This document shows, one piece after another, positions 46,160 to 58,100 of a stretch of 64,000 bases of DNA. Below the pieces are notes generated by a model, which was given only the letters and a program-made list of their open reading frames with translations, had not been told where the DNA came from and ran no database searches. The DNA is taken from contig OZ218960.1 in the NCBI GenBank assembly GCA_965112735.1, forward strand, positions 2,170,001 to 2,234,000, written 5' to 3'. Source of the DNA: Phaeosaccion multiseriatum. Its lineage: Eukaryota > Ochrophyta, other classes. Each line of letters starts with the position of its first letter. Position 1 is the stretch's first letter. The position numbers and the translations under genes were made by a program.

Positions 46160-46265
46160 AAGACCCCACATACAAAAAAATAAAACAAAACGCACAAAAA
46201 AAACAGTTAAAACTCTATTTGCTCCTTTAGTGTCAGAGGCGTCAGCCTCTCCGCGAAGCTGGTTC
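46160..46265. other. Convergent 3' gap, ftsZ and PAPS reductase
   Basis: Only 106 bases separate the two stop codons; A-rich (AAAAAATAAAACAAAACGC), suitable for polyadenylation signals of the plus-strand gene. Confidence 0.5.
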
Positions 46266-47744
46266 CTATTTCTTGATTTCCGTGTGGATGCCTGAGAGGT
46301 ATGCATGCATAGAAGCACAACGGTCCAAATGAGATGAGGGGAGGGGTTGCGCACGCAAAGAGAGGTAAGCCACGAAAGACCAAGATCCCCCTCCAACTTA
46401 CCGCACTCCGTCTTGGCAGAGCCGTCTGTGTTCTTGAGCCCCTCGAAGCGGCCAGAACGCTCTCCTCCATACGTAAACCATTTCTCGTGAGGCACCTTCC
46501 TCGTGGACTGCATGTCACCCAGTGATGAGAAGCCCACGTCGTGCAGGGGGTGGTACGGGACATTGTGGATGCGGAGGTAGTTCCAGCAGTCCTCGAAGCT
46601 CCAGAACGCCAGGGGGTTGACCTTCCAGCAAACAAGTGGAGGCGGAGCAGAAGGAAGGGATGGGAAGAATTCGTTATATCACTAATAGATGTGTCTGCAC
46701 ATGCCCGGGAGAACTCGTCTCCCCACCTACCTTGGTGTCCTCCCACACGGGCAGCGCAGCACGCTCAAACCCGTGGTCACGGCGTCGTCCATTGATCCAG
46801 GCACCGGAGTTGGCCTCCTTGAGTGCTCTCTGGAGTGGCTCCACTTTGCACTTCATGTCATATGCATCAATATCCTCCATCCAGTAGTCCTCTCCGTATC
46901 TGTGTGCGTGGTGTGGGGGGGGGACATCAGCAGCCAGCCAGCCATAATGTATGTAAAAACGCCTCGTACCCAGAGAAGCAAGGCCTTGGTCCCCCGCCAG
47001 TATAAATCTTACTTTTCGTAGAACTCCTCTTGTGTTTCGCAGTCATCGGCGTGGTACACCTTGGCCGTGAAGCCGTAGTGGGCCTCGACCTCCTTCAAAA
47101 ACTCGACAGACTCTGGGAACAAAAAGAAGGTGTCGATGAACACCACTGGAACCTTATCCAAGAGGCCGGTCTTATGTAAGGCATCTAGGATGACACAGTC
47201 CCCAGCGATGAGAGCAGTGGTGAAGATTGGGTCCTCTTTCTCCTGCCGGGCGATTGTAGATTCACATAGAGGGGTGATGAGTGCACCATTCCCTCACACC
47301 TCACTTTTCTTCCATCCTCGTGTACACTCTTACCGCGACCAGCCTCTTCAACGTGTCGTGCAACTGGCTCTCCAGGTACGCAACGCGTCCCTTCTCAACC
47401 TCCTTGTTGGCCGCGGCGTCGTCTCCAGTGCCGTAGTCAGTGCCAAGCGGGATCTGCAAAGGCCGGCGGCATGGCCGGACATGAAATGCGTGAGCGGAAG
47501 ACAAGGACGCTTCAGCCAGTGCTACTGCACAAGCGGTAGTCATACTCACATTCTTAAAGTCTCGAGGGAAGTTCTTTGACAACTCGGGGTCGAGAGCCAT
47601 GCTCAGCCGACTGCTCTTGCCGCTGCCGCTGCTGCTGCTGAAACTGGTCAGTTTCGCGACTGGCGCAAGAGGAGCGAACCCTTCGGCAATGGCCAGACAT
47701 GCCACCAGGATCCCTGCTGCTTCTACTGCTCCTGCTGCTCTCAT
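46266..47744 (-). CDS. PAPS/APS reductase family protein, plastid-targeted
   Basis: Sulfate assimilation: reduces activated sulfate to sulfite. Exons (minus) 47744-47550, 47453-47334, 47242-47013, 46899-46731, 46621-46402, 46291-46266 give 319 residues. N-terminus: signal peptide MRAAGAVEAAGILVACLAIA with an EGFAP plastid motif. Reductase core: VVFIDTFFLFPESVEFLKEV, CKVEPLQRALKE, GRRRDHG, YHPLHDVGFSSLGD, and the catalytic tail ECGIHTEIKK, whose Cys codon is split over the last intron. The Cys pair that binds the iron-sulfur cluster in APS reductases is reduced to one Cys (MKCKVEPL), and no C-terminal thioredoxin domain follows, so PAPS-type chemistry with separate thioredoxin is suggested. 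The usual SxG PP-loop is replaced by TALIAGD, which is unusual and may mean changed activity. Confidence 0.88.
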
Positions 47745-48004
47745 CTTCAAGTCGTGTGTTTGTAGGAATGATACAAAAAAGGGGGGGGAGACCATCCATT
47801 GCCATCCACCCATGGGCTTCCGGTTTTTCAAACCCGCTGGTTTTTCCCTTTTCAAATAGATTGGCCTGCTCTCGTCGGATTGTAAAGGAGCGTGGAGCAG
47901 TTTCGCCGGACTCCTGCTGAGGGAGGGGGGGGTGCACTTCTGCTTCTCGGTTAGCCCGGAAGCGCTCGTGTGGGCGGGTTTGTTATTGTTGTGAGAGCCC
48001 ACCA
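47745..48004. promoter_or_regulatory. Divergent promoter, PAPS reductase / unknown gene
   Basis: 260 bases between two divergent start codons; both promoters must lie here. No specific element recognised beyond a GGGGGG run on the plus strand near 47781. Confidence 0.55.
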
Positions 48005-48961
48005 ATGGCGTTTGTGGAGAGGTCGGACTGGTTGAACGACATCAAGGTGGTGGACGATATACTCGCTTGCCACGGTGTTTGGATCCGCAGCAGTGATTTG
48101 TCAGTGGCCATAGCGAGTCCTGCGAAGAAGAAACAACAGCCGCAGGCACAGAAAGCCTTGAAACAGTCGCAGACGAGTCTTGGCAGGGCTCGTGGAGGGC
48201 GAAACGGGGAGCTTAGCAAGCGAGAGAACCCTCCCAAGGGCTTGCATGGTTTTGGTAGCAGTGCAATTGCAAGAAGGTTTTCCGCCTTGCCTCGAAAGCG
48301 TGCCAGAAGTCGTCCGCAGGACGGCAAAAACTTGCTCCTTTTTGGCTTTTTCCATGACGCAAATCCTTCGGATAGCGCTCTGAACCAGAACTACAGAGAT
48401 GTGGTGCGAATACGGGGCTTAGAGGCCCAGGGGTATAAGGTGTTCACTATGGACGACAATCACCCGCAAGAGCTCGGCACTGAAGGTCGCCACTTCACGG
48501 GCAATTGGGGCAGGGGCGGTGTAGTGGGTGACATGCTGAATCGCTGGGAAGGAACGTGCTTTGAAGCGTGCGCGCTCGACTACTTTTACCTGCCGGGTCC
48601 TGTGTACCTGGAGCGGTACCTCCCGCCAGCGCTTTTCACGCACGTCCTCCCAAACATGAGAGGCGTGTTTGGGATCTCCACCTTCTTTCTGCCCAACGAC
48701 CCCAGGGGCTTCGCCATAAGTCGGGTTGAAAGTGCCGCCAGTCAGCTGCAAGAAGCCGGGCTGTCCTGGACGCTGATCCCAAGGTCAGAGGCGCGTCGTA
48801 ATCCTCTGTGGGAGGTTTCACAGCGGAAGGATGTCGATGCAGAGTTAAGGACGCTCCCAAACCCGCGGTACCACGGAAATCAGGAGATTTACGTGGACGC
48901 AACCCACCCCTTTATTCTCATCCATCTACTGGAAGAGAGCAGTCATTTAATCGAAAAATGA
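48005..48961 (+). CDS. Conserved-looking protein of unknown function
   Basis: Single exon, 318 residues from ATG 48005. No family recognised. Residues ~35-105 are basic and low-complexity (KKKQQPQAQKALKQSQ); from ~109 the sequence becomes well structured: GKNLLLFGFFHDANPSD, RIRGLEAQGYKVFTMDDNHP, FTGNWGRGGVVGDML, RWEGTCFEACALDYFYLPG, and a C-terminal WTLIPRSEARRNPLW ... FILIHLLEESSH. The alternation of hydrophobic strands and helices (GLEAQGYKVFTMD) suggests a Rossmann-like fold, perhaps a methyltransferase-like protein; that is inference only. No signal peptide. Intronless in a neighbourhood where all others are split. Confidence 0.75.
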   Translation: MAFVERSDWLNDIKVVDDILACHGVWIRSSDLSVAIASPAKKKQQPQAQKALKQSQTSLGRARGGRNGELSKRENPPKGLHGFGSSAIARRFSALPRKRARSRPQDGKNLLLFGFFHDANPSDSALNQNYRDVVRIRGLEAQGYKVFTMDDNHPQELGTEGRHFTGNWGRGGVVGDMLNRWEGTCFEACALDYFYLPGPVYLERYLPPALFTHVLPNMRGVFGISTFFLPNDPRGFAISRVESAASQLQEAGLSWTLIPRSEARRNPLWEVSQRKDVDAELRTLPNPRYHGNQEIYVDATHPFILIHLLEESSHLIEK

Positions 48962-49237
48962 TGCACCACTCGTTTGTGATCTGAAGCGCGCCCTGACGTT
49001 CGCCTCTCGCCTCGGCGACAAATCAATTTTAAACCGTGCTCGAACTTTGGAGTGTATTTGTTACGTCTCACACCACACATCCCTCCCCTACTTTTCTTTT
49101 CTTTTGAATGTTGCTAATTTATATCATACATACGTTTCAACGGCAGGCACACCAGCGAATACACTAATAATTTCCTGCCTTCTCCCAAACTCTGATACTT
49201 GATTGAGTCTCCCCAGCAGCTGAGGCAGGGAGCCCAG

Positions 49238-50955
49238 CTAAGCAGCCACCTCCGCGGCAGGGGTCTCCGCTGCCGGGACGTCAGCTGCTGCGGCATCGGT
49301 GGCAGCGCATTCCGTCTTCTCTGCGGCGGCGTCGGGAGTCGCTTCGGAGGACATGTCTGCCTTGATATCGGCTATCGTCTTGGTACCAGCAGCGAGCGCC
49401 TCCTCGTAGAGGATCACCTTGGTCACGCCGTCAATCATCTTCTGGACCAATTCTACCTCGCTAAAGCCAATGCGCTGCTTGTTGGACACGTCGAACTTGT
49501 CCTCCACGGCCGCGGAGTGCTCTCCACTGGAGCCGCGGGGTTGCAGGTCGAACTTGCTGCACACCTCCTCCAGCACGATGCGGGCCTCCTCCGTCTCGTT
49601 GAACTTGGCCAGCTTGATCATCACACTCGCTCGTAGGCCGGTGCCGAGGTTGCTTGGGCAAGTTCCGAGGAAGCCAAGCTTTTCTGAGTACATCAGCTTG
49701 GTGCCGTCCGCTTCGGCAGAGGTCTTGAGGGCCTCGCTGATCTGACAGAAACGCGTAAACACTGACTTGACGTCGCCGCCCTTCTCCATGGAAATGATTC
49801 GGCAGTGGTCCTCCTCGTTGACCCAGCACAGGGCGGTACGGCTCTCGTTGTGGAAGATACCGCGGTCCTGCACAAGGGTGGGTAAGAAATACCAAGCGTC
49901 AGAAGAGAGAGCAGTAAGGGAAAGAAGGGGCTGTGCCTATATGAGTTGCATATCATTCTCCTGTCCTTACATTGGGCCAGCTCTTGGCGGCGCCGGCGTG
50001 CCACAGCAGGTTGGTGGTCTTGGGGATCTGGAAGAGGTACCCGTTCTCCAGCAACATGGTCCTCTGCTCATCGGTGAGGTTGCCCAGATCGTAGAAGGTG
50101 CCAGCAAGCTCGCCTTCGAACTTCTCGAAGGCGCGGCACAGAGCCTCCCTCACGGATTTTCGGTCCGCGTCGTCTGTTCCCGCGGGCAGCGCGAATCCAG
50201 AGATGTTGCGAGCGGCGCGAATGCGGGTGGACACGACGTACTTGTTGAACAGACCCGTCTGCTCCTCATTCTGCGCAAGCTTAGAGGGGTCGAGGTCAGA
50301 CTTGTGGGCCTGCGTCTCGGGGTCAAACCCATGCCAGCCCTTGATGACGGGGTAGTACAGCTGGAGGCGTCCGACGCAACGACAAACAGGCAGGTGGGTG
50401 GGTTTTGAGGGCAAGAGAGGCTTTGTTAATACTAGAGTGGCAGGCAGAGTGGCGTTTGGTGAGCACGAAAGGCCGAAGTGGGACCTTCGCTGAGAATGCT
50501 TACGCATGCCAGTGTTACAGGGCAGAAGGGGCCAAGGGGTGATTCCTCCCTCGTCTCACCTCCTTGAACTTCTCCCAAGACTCCTCGTCTCCGGCTGTAC
50601 ACCCGACTCCGAGGTGAGGAGTCATGAGACCTGTCTGGATGGCCTGGTCAATGGTGTAACCCTTGGCCGTGGCCCCTGCCTCCTTCAGAGTCTTGAACAA
50701 CTCCTCGGTCATCACGGTTCGCATGAGCGACTTGTGCGCGTCTGTGAACGCAGGCAGAGACTCGTACACCATCTTCGGGACCTCGGGGTCGTTGAGCACC
50801 TTGTTTACGACCTCGAGAATCTCGGCGGCATTTTCAGTTTCATTGAACTTGGCCTCCACGAGCGCCTGCTGCTCTGGGTAAAGCCTCTCCTTAATGTCAA
50901 CATACTTCTCCTTCATCTGGTCCTTAGTAAGCTCCGTCGATGCCCCAGCTCCCAT
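49238..50955 (-). CDS. Phosphagen (guanidino) kinase
   Basis: Transfers phosphate between ATP and a guanidino compound such as arginine, taurocyamine or creatine, buffering ATP. Exons (minus) 50955-50560, 50360-49971, 49867-49238 give 471 residues; typical members have ~355-380. Residues 1-110 form the N-terminal domain (LMTPHLGVGCTAGDEESW follows it); the catalytic domain has STRIRAARNISGF, NESRTALCWVNEEDH, the active-site CPSNLGTG (Cys ~332), RGSSGEHSA and a KQRIGFSEVELVQ end. The N-terminus MGAGAS looks like an N-myristoylation signal, suggesting membrane attachment; the C-terminus has ~50 extra Ala-rich residues (ATDAAAADVPAAE). Guanidino specificity cannot be read from the sequence. Fully intact. 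Confidence 0.95.
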
Positions 50956-51183
50956 GGTACACGTCTGACTACTCCTGAACGTAGGAGAGGGCGTTCCTTG
51001 TCTGCTTAGTGAGGAGGAGTCTTTTTGTCTCGTCTCAATGTAAGCCCTCCCTCGCTGTGATTGATTTGCTGCACAGTGAAACCCTATTGTTGACGGTTAC
51101 AGACGGTTTCGGCAAAAGTTTCAGTTTTGTTACTGGTTTGACCGAATTCAACTCTAAATTTTAAATTTTTTTTATTTTTTTTT

Positions 51184-52901
<1,718 letters not shown>

Positions 52902-53272
52902 AGTGCATTCGCGTGGGGTGGGAGCGCGGGGACAATGATGCGCCAAATTACACCTGTTGGTGCTACACTCCCCATTTGGCGAGTGTTCGCCTCTTATGCC
53001 CCTCCTCTGCCCCGTTGCGTCATTCGGCGACGATTAGCCGTAGCGCTCCAGCGGGCCCGACACGAACGATCGGTTCGCCACAGGATCCTGGCTGGTATCA
53101 ACTTTGTTCCAATGGGAAGAACTGATGAGTCAGAGGGACACGACCTCGAGGGCTAAGTTCCCCGGGGCGGTGAGACATTACTTTTAGACAACCATAGATG
53201 GCACTTAAGGGTGTAATATATAATCAACCTCCTCTGCCCCGCCCCTCTACTTCTAGGAAGGCCCCAACGAGG
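52902..53272. promoter_or_regulatory. Divergent promoter, WARS / HSF-type gene
   Basis: 371 bases between divergent starts (an in-frame ATG at 53198 would shorten it). No coding evidence inside. Confidence 0.45.
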
Positions 53273-54088
53273 ATGGCATCGTCGTTCTTGCTGAGCTTAC
53301 TCAAGATTGTCACCGAAGAGAGGGCAGAGATTGTATGTTGGAATGCGCAGGGGCAGGTGGAGATTCGGGACCTCAAGTTGCTCTGCGAGGAGGTGCTGCC
53401 CAAGTACTTTCGACACAGCAAATACGCCAGTTTCCTGAGACAGCTCAACAACTTTGGGTTCCGCAAGCTGAAGGGGCAAGGAAGAGGGGGGCCTTGCGTT
53501 TTTATCAATCCGAGAACACAGGTACCGCTGGCTAGGCTTCCTCATTCCTCATTCTGGACCCACTCCCTTTTCTCACGAATCGTCCTCTTGTCTCTCCGTT
53601 GATTCACTCATACGCCTGCAGAACAAAGGACCAGATTCTATCCTTGAGCTGCAGCGTAGGGCGGCCAAGGAGGGGGGTGCAGCGTTCACACAGAAGCGAG
53701 CACAGGCAAAAGGCGAAGCGTATGAAATGAGACCGGGAGACGCCGCCGCCGCAGCAGTAGCAGCAGCCGCAGCAGCCGCAGGAGAGGGTGTAAACGGCGA
53801 TTCTCAAAGCTTGCGACCGCCAAGAATCTCCCCAAAGAGCTTGGCACGCTCTGCAGCGGCAGGAACGGGTTTCAATCCTCACCCGATGGGGCCCCTGCTC
53901 CAGCCTGGGGGGATGATGGGAGTGGATGGGGGGGGTGCCCTTGGCGCCTTTCCGGGCGCGTCGGGGATGGGTATGGGCATGGGCATCGTCGGGGTTTACC
54001 CAATGCCTTTTTTTCCTTACGCTGCAGCGCCATGGCAGCCACAGGGGGCAGAGAAGCACCCGAATAGCCAACCGCCACATGAGCCGCT

Positions 54089-54121
<33 letters not shown>

Positions 54122-54326
54122 CCAACAGCACCAGCCACAAGGGGATGTACAGAGTATGGCTGCAGGGTACACCCTACCGCCGGGGATGTGCTCACCGTGG
54201 GGCTACTCGTTTCCGGGGAGTTACGGGTACGTGCCAATGGCAGCCGCGACGGCGGCTCCGCGGCCGGCAGGCGGGGGATCCCCATCAGCGCCAGAGGTAG
54301 AAGATTGCAAGAGCACGACAAAATAG
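53273..54326 (+). CDS. HSF-type DNA-binding transcription factor
   Basis: Nuclear transcription factor of the heat-shock-factor family. Exons 53273-53521 and 53622-54326 give 317 residues. The HSF winged-helix domain spans ~1-85: FLLSLLKIVTEE at the start, VEIRDLKLLCEEVLPKYFRH, the recognition helix SKYASFLRQLNNFGFRKLKG, and CVFINPRTQNKGP. The rest is low-complexity: poly-Ala, Met/Gly-rich loops (GMGMGMGIVG), a His/Gln stretch (HQQHQQQQHHQQH) and Pro. No HR-A/B trimerisation coiled coil is evident, so it may act as a monomer, as in other expanded stramenopile HSF sets. An upstream in-frame ATG (53198) would add 25 residues; MASSFLL fits the family better. Confidence 0.93.
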
Positions 54327-54410
54327 CGTACGCCCTATATATATTATACGGTATCTCTATATATATAATAAAAAAGTTTATATACAGTCCATACAAAGTC
54401 GTCCGAGCTT

Positions 54411-55023
54411 TCAGCTCGTGTGCGGGGGCTTCACCGTCAAGTTACTTAGGGCGTCTCCGAAATATCTGCTAAGAGCGTCCAGCTTGGCTTTGATCAAGCC
54501 AAACTTGACAGACTTGTCCGCATAGCAGCACACGAGGCAGTCCTCCCCGCAGCCCACCACCCCGAGCCTCGCCTCCTCGAGCTCCAACATCATCATCCTC
54601 AGCTCGCCCATCTTGCCTGAAGTGTTATCTGTGGGGCAGGTGGGAGAGATACAGATGATGACCTCCGCCAAGGGGCTTGCAAAAACAACAAAAGAGGAGC
54701 CTGGCTGGCGCACGACGTACTTAAGTGAATGAAATCCTGCCAGATGTTGGTGGTGATGGCCCCGATGATGCGGTCGCTCGTGTCCGGAGCGCAGTCCCCC
54801 GCCGAGCCGAGCAGAGCGCCATCCGACTGCACAGAAAGCGACGCGGAGGGGGGTGGTGGTGTTTGTGTGCTGGACAGAGAGAAGGAGAAGGGACAAAGGG
54901 AAGGGGGAACATCCAGAGAGAGCCAGATCTACCGGGGAGGCCCACCTGGAGCAGCATGGAGCAGTGAACTCCCTCGCTGTTCGCCTGGCTCAGCACGACG
55001 CCAATCTGCTTGGCTCGAAGCAT
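54411..55023 (-). CDS. LAMTOR2: LAMTOR2 / roadblock Ragulator subunit
   Basis: Roadblock/LC7 scaffold of the lysosomal Ragulator complex that anchors Rag GTPases for TORC1 signalling in animals. Exons (minus) 55023-54946, 54826-54721, 54628-54411 give 133 residues, close to the animal length. Motifs: MLRAKQIGVVLSQANSEGVH at the N-terminus, DGALLGSAGD, IIGAITTNIWQDF, MMMLELEEARLGVVGCGEDC and FGLIKAKLDALSRYFGDALS, all colinear with the animal family. It shares a 113-bp divergent promoter with the LRR-TPR gene and its stop is 84 bases from the HSF stop. No targeting signal except what the complex would supply. Confidence 0.93.
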
Positions 55024-55136
55024 AGCAATCGCCTCGCCAAACTGTGAGCAATATTGCGAGAATTTTCACCCCCTTGGGTCCTCGTGTTAAAATTTCCCTC
55101 CCTCCCTCTTATTATTACCAACTCTCTGAGGGAAAC
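55024..55136. promoter_or_regulatory. 113-bp divergent promoter, LAMTOR2 / LRR-TPR gene
   Basis: Only 113 bases between two divergent ATGs; one of the tightest in the window. Contains a CCTCCCTCCCTC pyrimidine tract (55097-55109). Confidence 0.55.
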
Positions 55137-58100
55137 ATGGACCCTGGTCGCGGCCAGGCGCAGCAGCACCGGCCGCCGAGGAACGCTTCGGAGCAGGGCA
55201 GCGGCGTCTTGGCTCTTATCCCGGACTCCAGCGTTGGAAAAAGGCTAAATGCCAGGGCGAGGCAACGGTGAGCGGAGGCCGGCCCCCCTCGCTGTGCTCC
55301 AGTCTCTCACACATGCTGTCTCCCTTTCCTGCCAGGCAACGACGGCCATCGCCCTCCAGGAAGCCCGGGACGAGGCAGATCAGAGCTCAGCTTGGAAGTG
55401 GAGGGCAATCGTCATTGGGGGTCGGGGCAGCTTCGGTTGAAGGCGAATTCGCGCCGGAGGATGCACCCGAGCCTTTTGAGTCATTGGGGGGGGGCGAGCT
55501 TGGCAGTATTGTCCCCCATCAAGGCTCTGTCCGAAGCCTCACCTTTCCGCCGTCCAAAAGCGGCGGAGGGCGCGTGGTGCAGGCTCTGTACCGGGCCAAG
55601 GCCTTCGAGGAAGTTGCCAGCTGTGCAGAGCCGGCCGTCAACCTGGACAATGTCATGACGTTGTCTGTGGATGACTTCCTGGCCTCCTCAGGCGAGTATG
55701 CGGACAAGCTGGTCCCTGCGAGCGCCCTGGATCGCTCCGACCGGCTCCTCTTCATCTCCATGTCTCACCCACGCTGGCAAGAGTCTTTGCCCCAGTCTGG
55801 TGGGGGTGGTGGTGTGCCTCGCCGACAGGCAGCGGCAGTGGCAGCAGAGGGAGCCTGTAGCAAGGCGTGCTATGCTCTTGTGGAGACATTTCTCAAACAG
55901 GATCGTCCAAAGCAGTTTACGCATGTATGGCTGGAGAGTGCATGTGTCTCAGAAGGACGTGGGGGGGAGGACACATCGGCGCTGGAGGAGATTATGCTGC
56001 AGCTGCCTGCGGCGCTTTTTCGCTGCGATGCGATTCTCCTGGTGCCCCCTGTGGTGAGCATGGAGAGACTTGGCCAACAGCCAGACACCACTGCGCAACC
56101 AATGAGGCTCACGGACGTGAGAGACATGCTTACCCGGGCGTGGGTCCAGGTGGAGGCCGCCGTGGGCCTCATGATCGAAACGGAGGTGGTATTTGCCCTG
56201 CAGGCACGCCAGGAAGTGGCCTTTCTCTCTCTTTGGAGTGCGAGCAGAAGGTTCGGGAGCAAGGTTGGGGAGGCGGTGCGGTACGCTGCCGAGGAGATGG
56301 GCGTGTGGGAGGAGGTCCAGGACCATTGGAGCGATTTGGGTGATCCTGTATCTCTTACTCGGCGGGTGATCGACGCCTTCCAATGCGAGAGCTATAAGCA
56401 GGACTTGTGGCTATGGAGGGAGATGCAGCACATGAACATTAGCGACCAAGGATGGGCATACTGGAGCCATTTCAAGGACGTCTACGAGGTGCGTATCGTC
56501 CTTTTATTCCTTCATTCTCTCATGTGTTTAGTGAGCGTGCCACCCAGCCAAGCACTCTCTCTCTCTCTCTCTCTCTGTGTGTGTCTCTCTGCACCACCTT
56601 TTTCAGGCGCTTGGAGACTGCCACTACCCGGATGACAAGATTGAGGCTCTCAATCTCCTCGTGTTTGCCACGGCCTATCACCAGGGGAAACTTCGGAGGC
56701 GACAAGAAGATGTGCGCGACTTGCTAGAAGACGCGCTCGGTGCTGCAGGGGGCGGTGTGCAGGCGACGGCGACGACTGGCTCTGACAAGCGCCCCTCGCC
56801 AAAGATTTCGCTTGATCTGTCCATGAAGTTCCTAACAGCTGCTGACGTGAAGACGATAACGCAAATCTTCAAGGCCCAAGGCTTAGGAGGAGAGCGACTG
56901 GGCTTTTTGAATCTGGAGGGGAATGCGGCTGGAAGCATCACGCCCTCACTCCTTCTACAATGGGACTTTTGCACGGGCCTCAATTTGTCCCTCAATCACG
57001 TCAACGATGGGGGAGTGTCGATACTCAGCAAGGCTCTCATGGTTTCCGCCCAAAGGCTGACTCATTTGGATCTCAGGTAAAGTGTAGTAAAGTAGGTGGG
57101 TTTGACGCTTTCTTTTGTTTGCTTCCAAAGCTGACTGAACCCGAACACATGCCACCCCCGACACCAAACACACAGCTGGAACGTCATCGGACCAGAAGGA
57201 CTTGCCGCCCTCGCCGCTGCCATTGATGGGGGTGGCTCGAAAGACTCAAGTCACGTGACTTGTCTGATTCTGAATGGAAACGCTGTCACCAACCACGGGC
57301 AAGAGATTTCGGGCTTGAAAGCACTTTGTTCAGCAATTGGGAGTCCATTCTCCCAGATCACCACACTGAGTCTAGGGTACGCGTCGCTCTCTGAGAAGGA
57401 CGTTGTGCCCATCGCAGAGATGCTCATGGAGGACTGCACCAAGCTGCAGACCTTGGTTCTTGCTGGGAACACGCACATTGGCATCCCTGGCTTGGAAACA
57501 TTGTCTGCTAGCCTATCTCTCAACAACTCTTTGGAACTCTTGGACCTCTCGAATATTGATGCGGCGGATAGCGGCAAGGACAGCTGTGCGGTGTGGAACC
57601 TAGCCCATTCCTTGTGTGAAGGAGGCACCTGTGTGGATTCGGTGACCAACCGTAGTCGAAAGAGCCATCAGCAGCAACGGAGTGGAAAGTGTCGCTCGTT
57701 GCAACGAATTCTTCTGTATGGAAACCGCCTGCGGGCCTCTGTTTTCAAGGGCATTGAGCAAATGCTTGCGGACAAGACTCCTCCAGTGAGTGTGGAGGCA
57801 GAGTGGAATTTCAAGGAGGACCAGAGCATCATGGACGACCCCGACGATGAGCACGGCACTGGATTGGTGGGTGCGGAGGACGACTTTGAGTTCACTTTTA
57901 CCAACAGCAGTAGCAGCGACAGCACACTGTACAAGGGCTCGCCAGCGCCTTCAATCGTGTCCTACGCGGCATCCATGGACGCAGGCGACGAAGCGGCAGC
58001 TTTGTCCGACCTGACGCTTCACCATCTCAAGGAGGAGTTGAGGCGGCTCAGCTTGGCGGGGAGGGCGGGGAGGGGCAAGGGCAAGTGGAGGAGATTGGAC

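Noticed and set aside
47301-48005. 234-codon minus frame starting MVGSHNNNK
   Set aside because: Reads through the first intron of the PAPS reductase gene and starts in the divergent promoter; the spliced start at 47744 begins the signal peptide.
51160-51183. T-rich run after the WARS stop as a transcription terminator
   Set aside because: It lies on the downstream side of a pol II gene; no evidence for a pol III or bacterial-type terminator.
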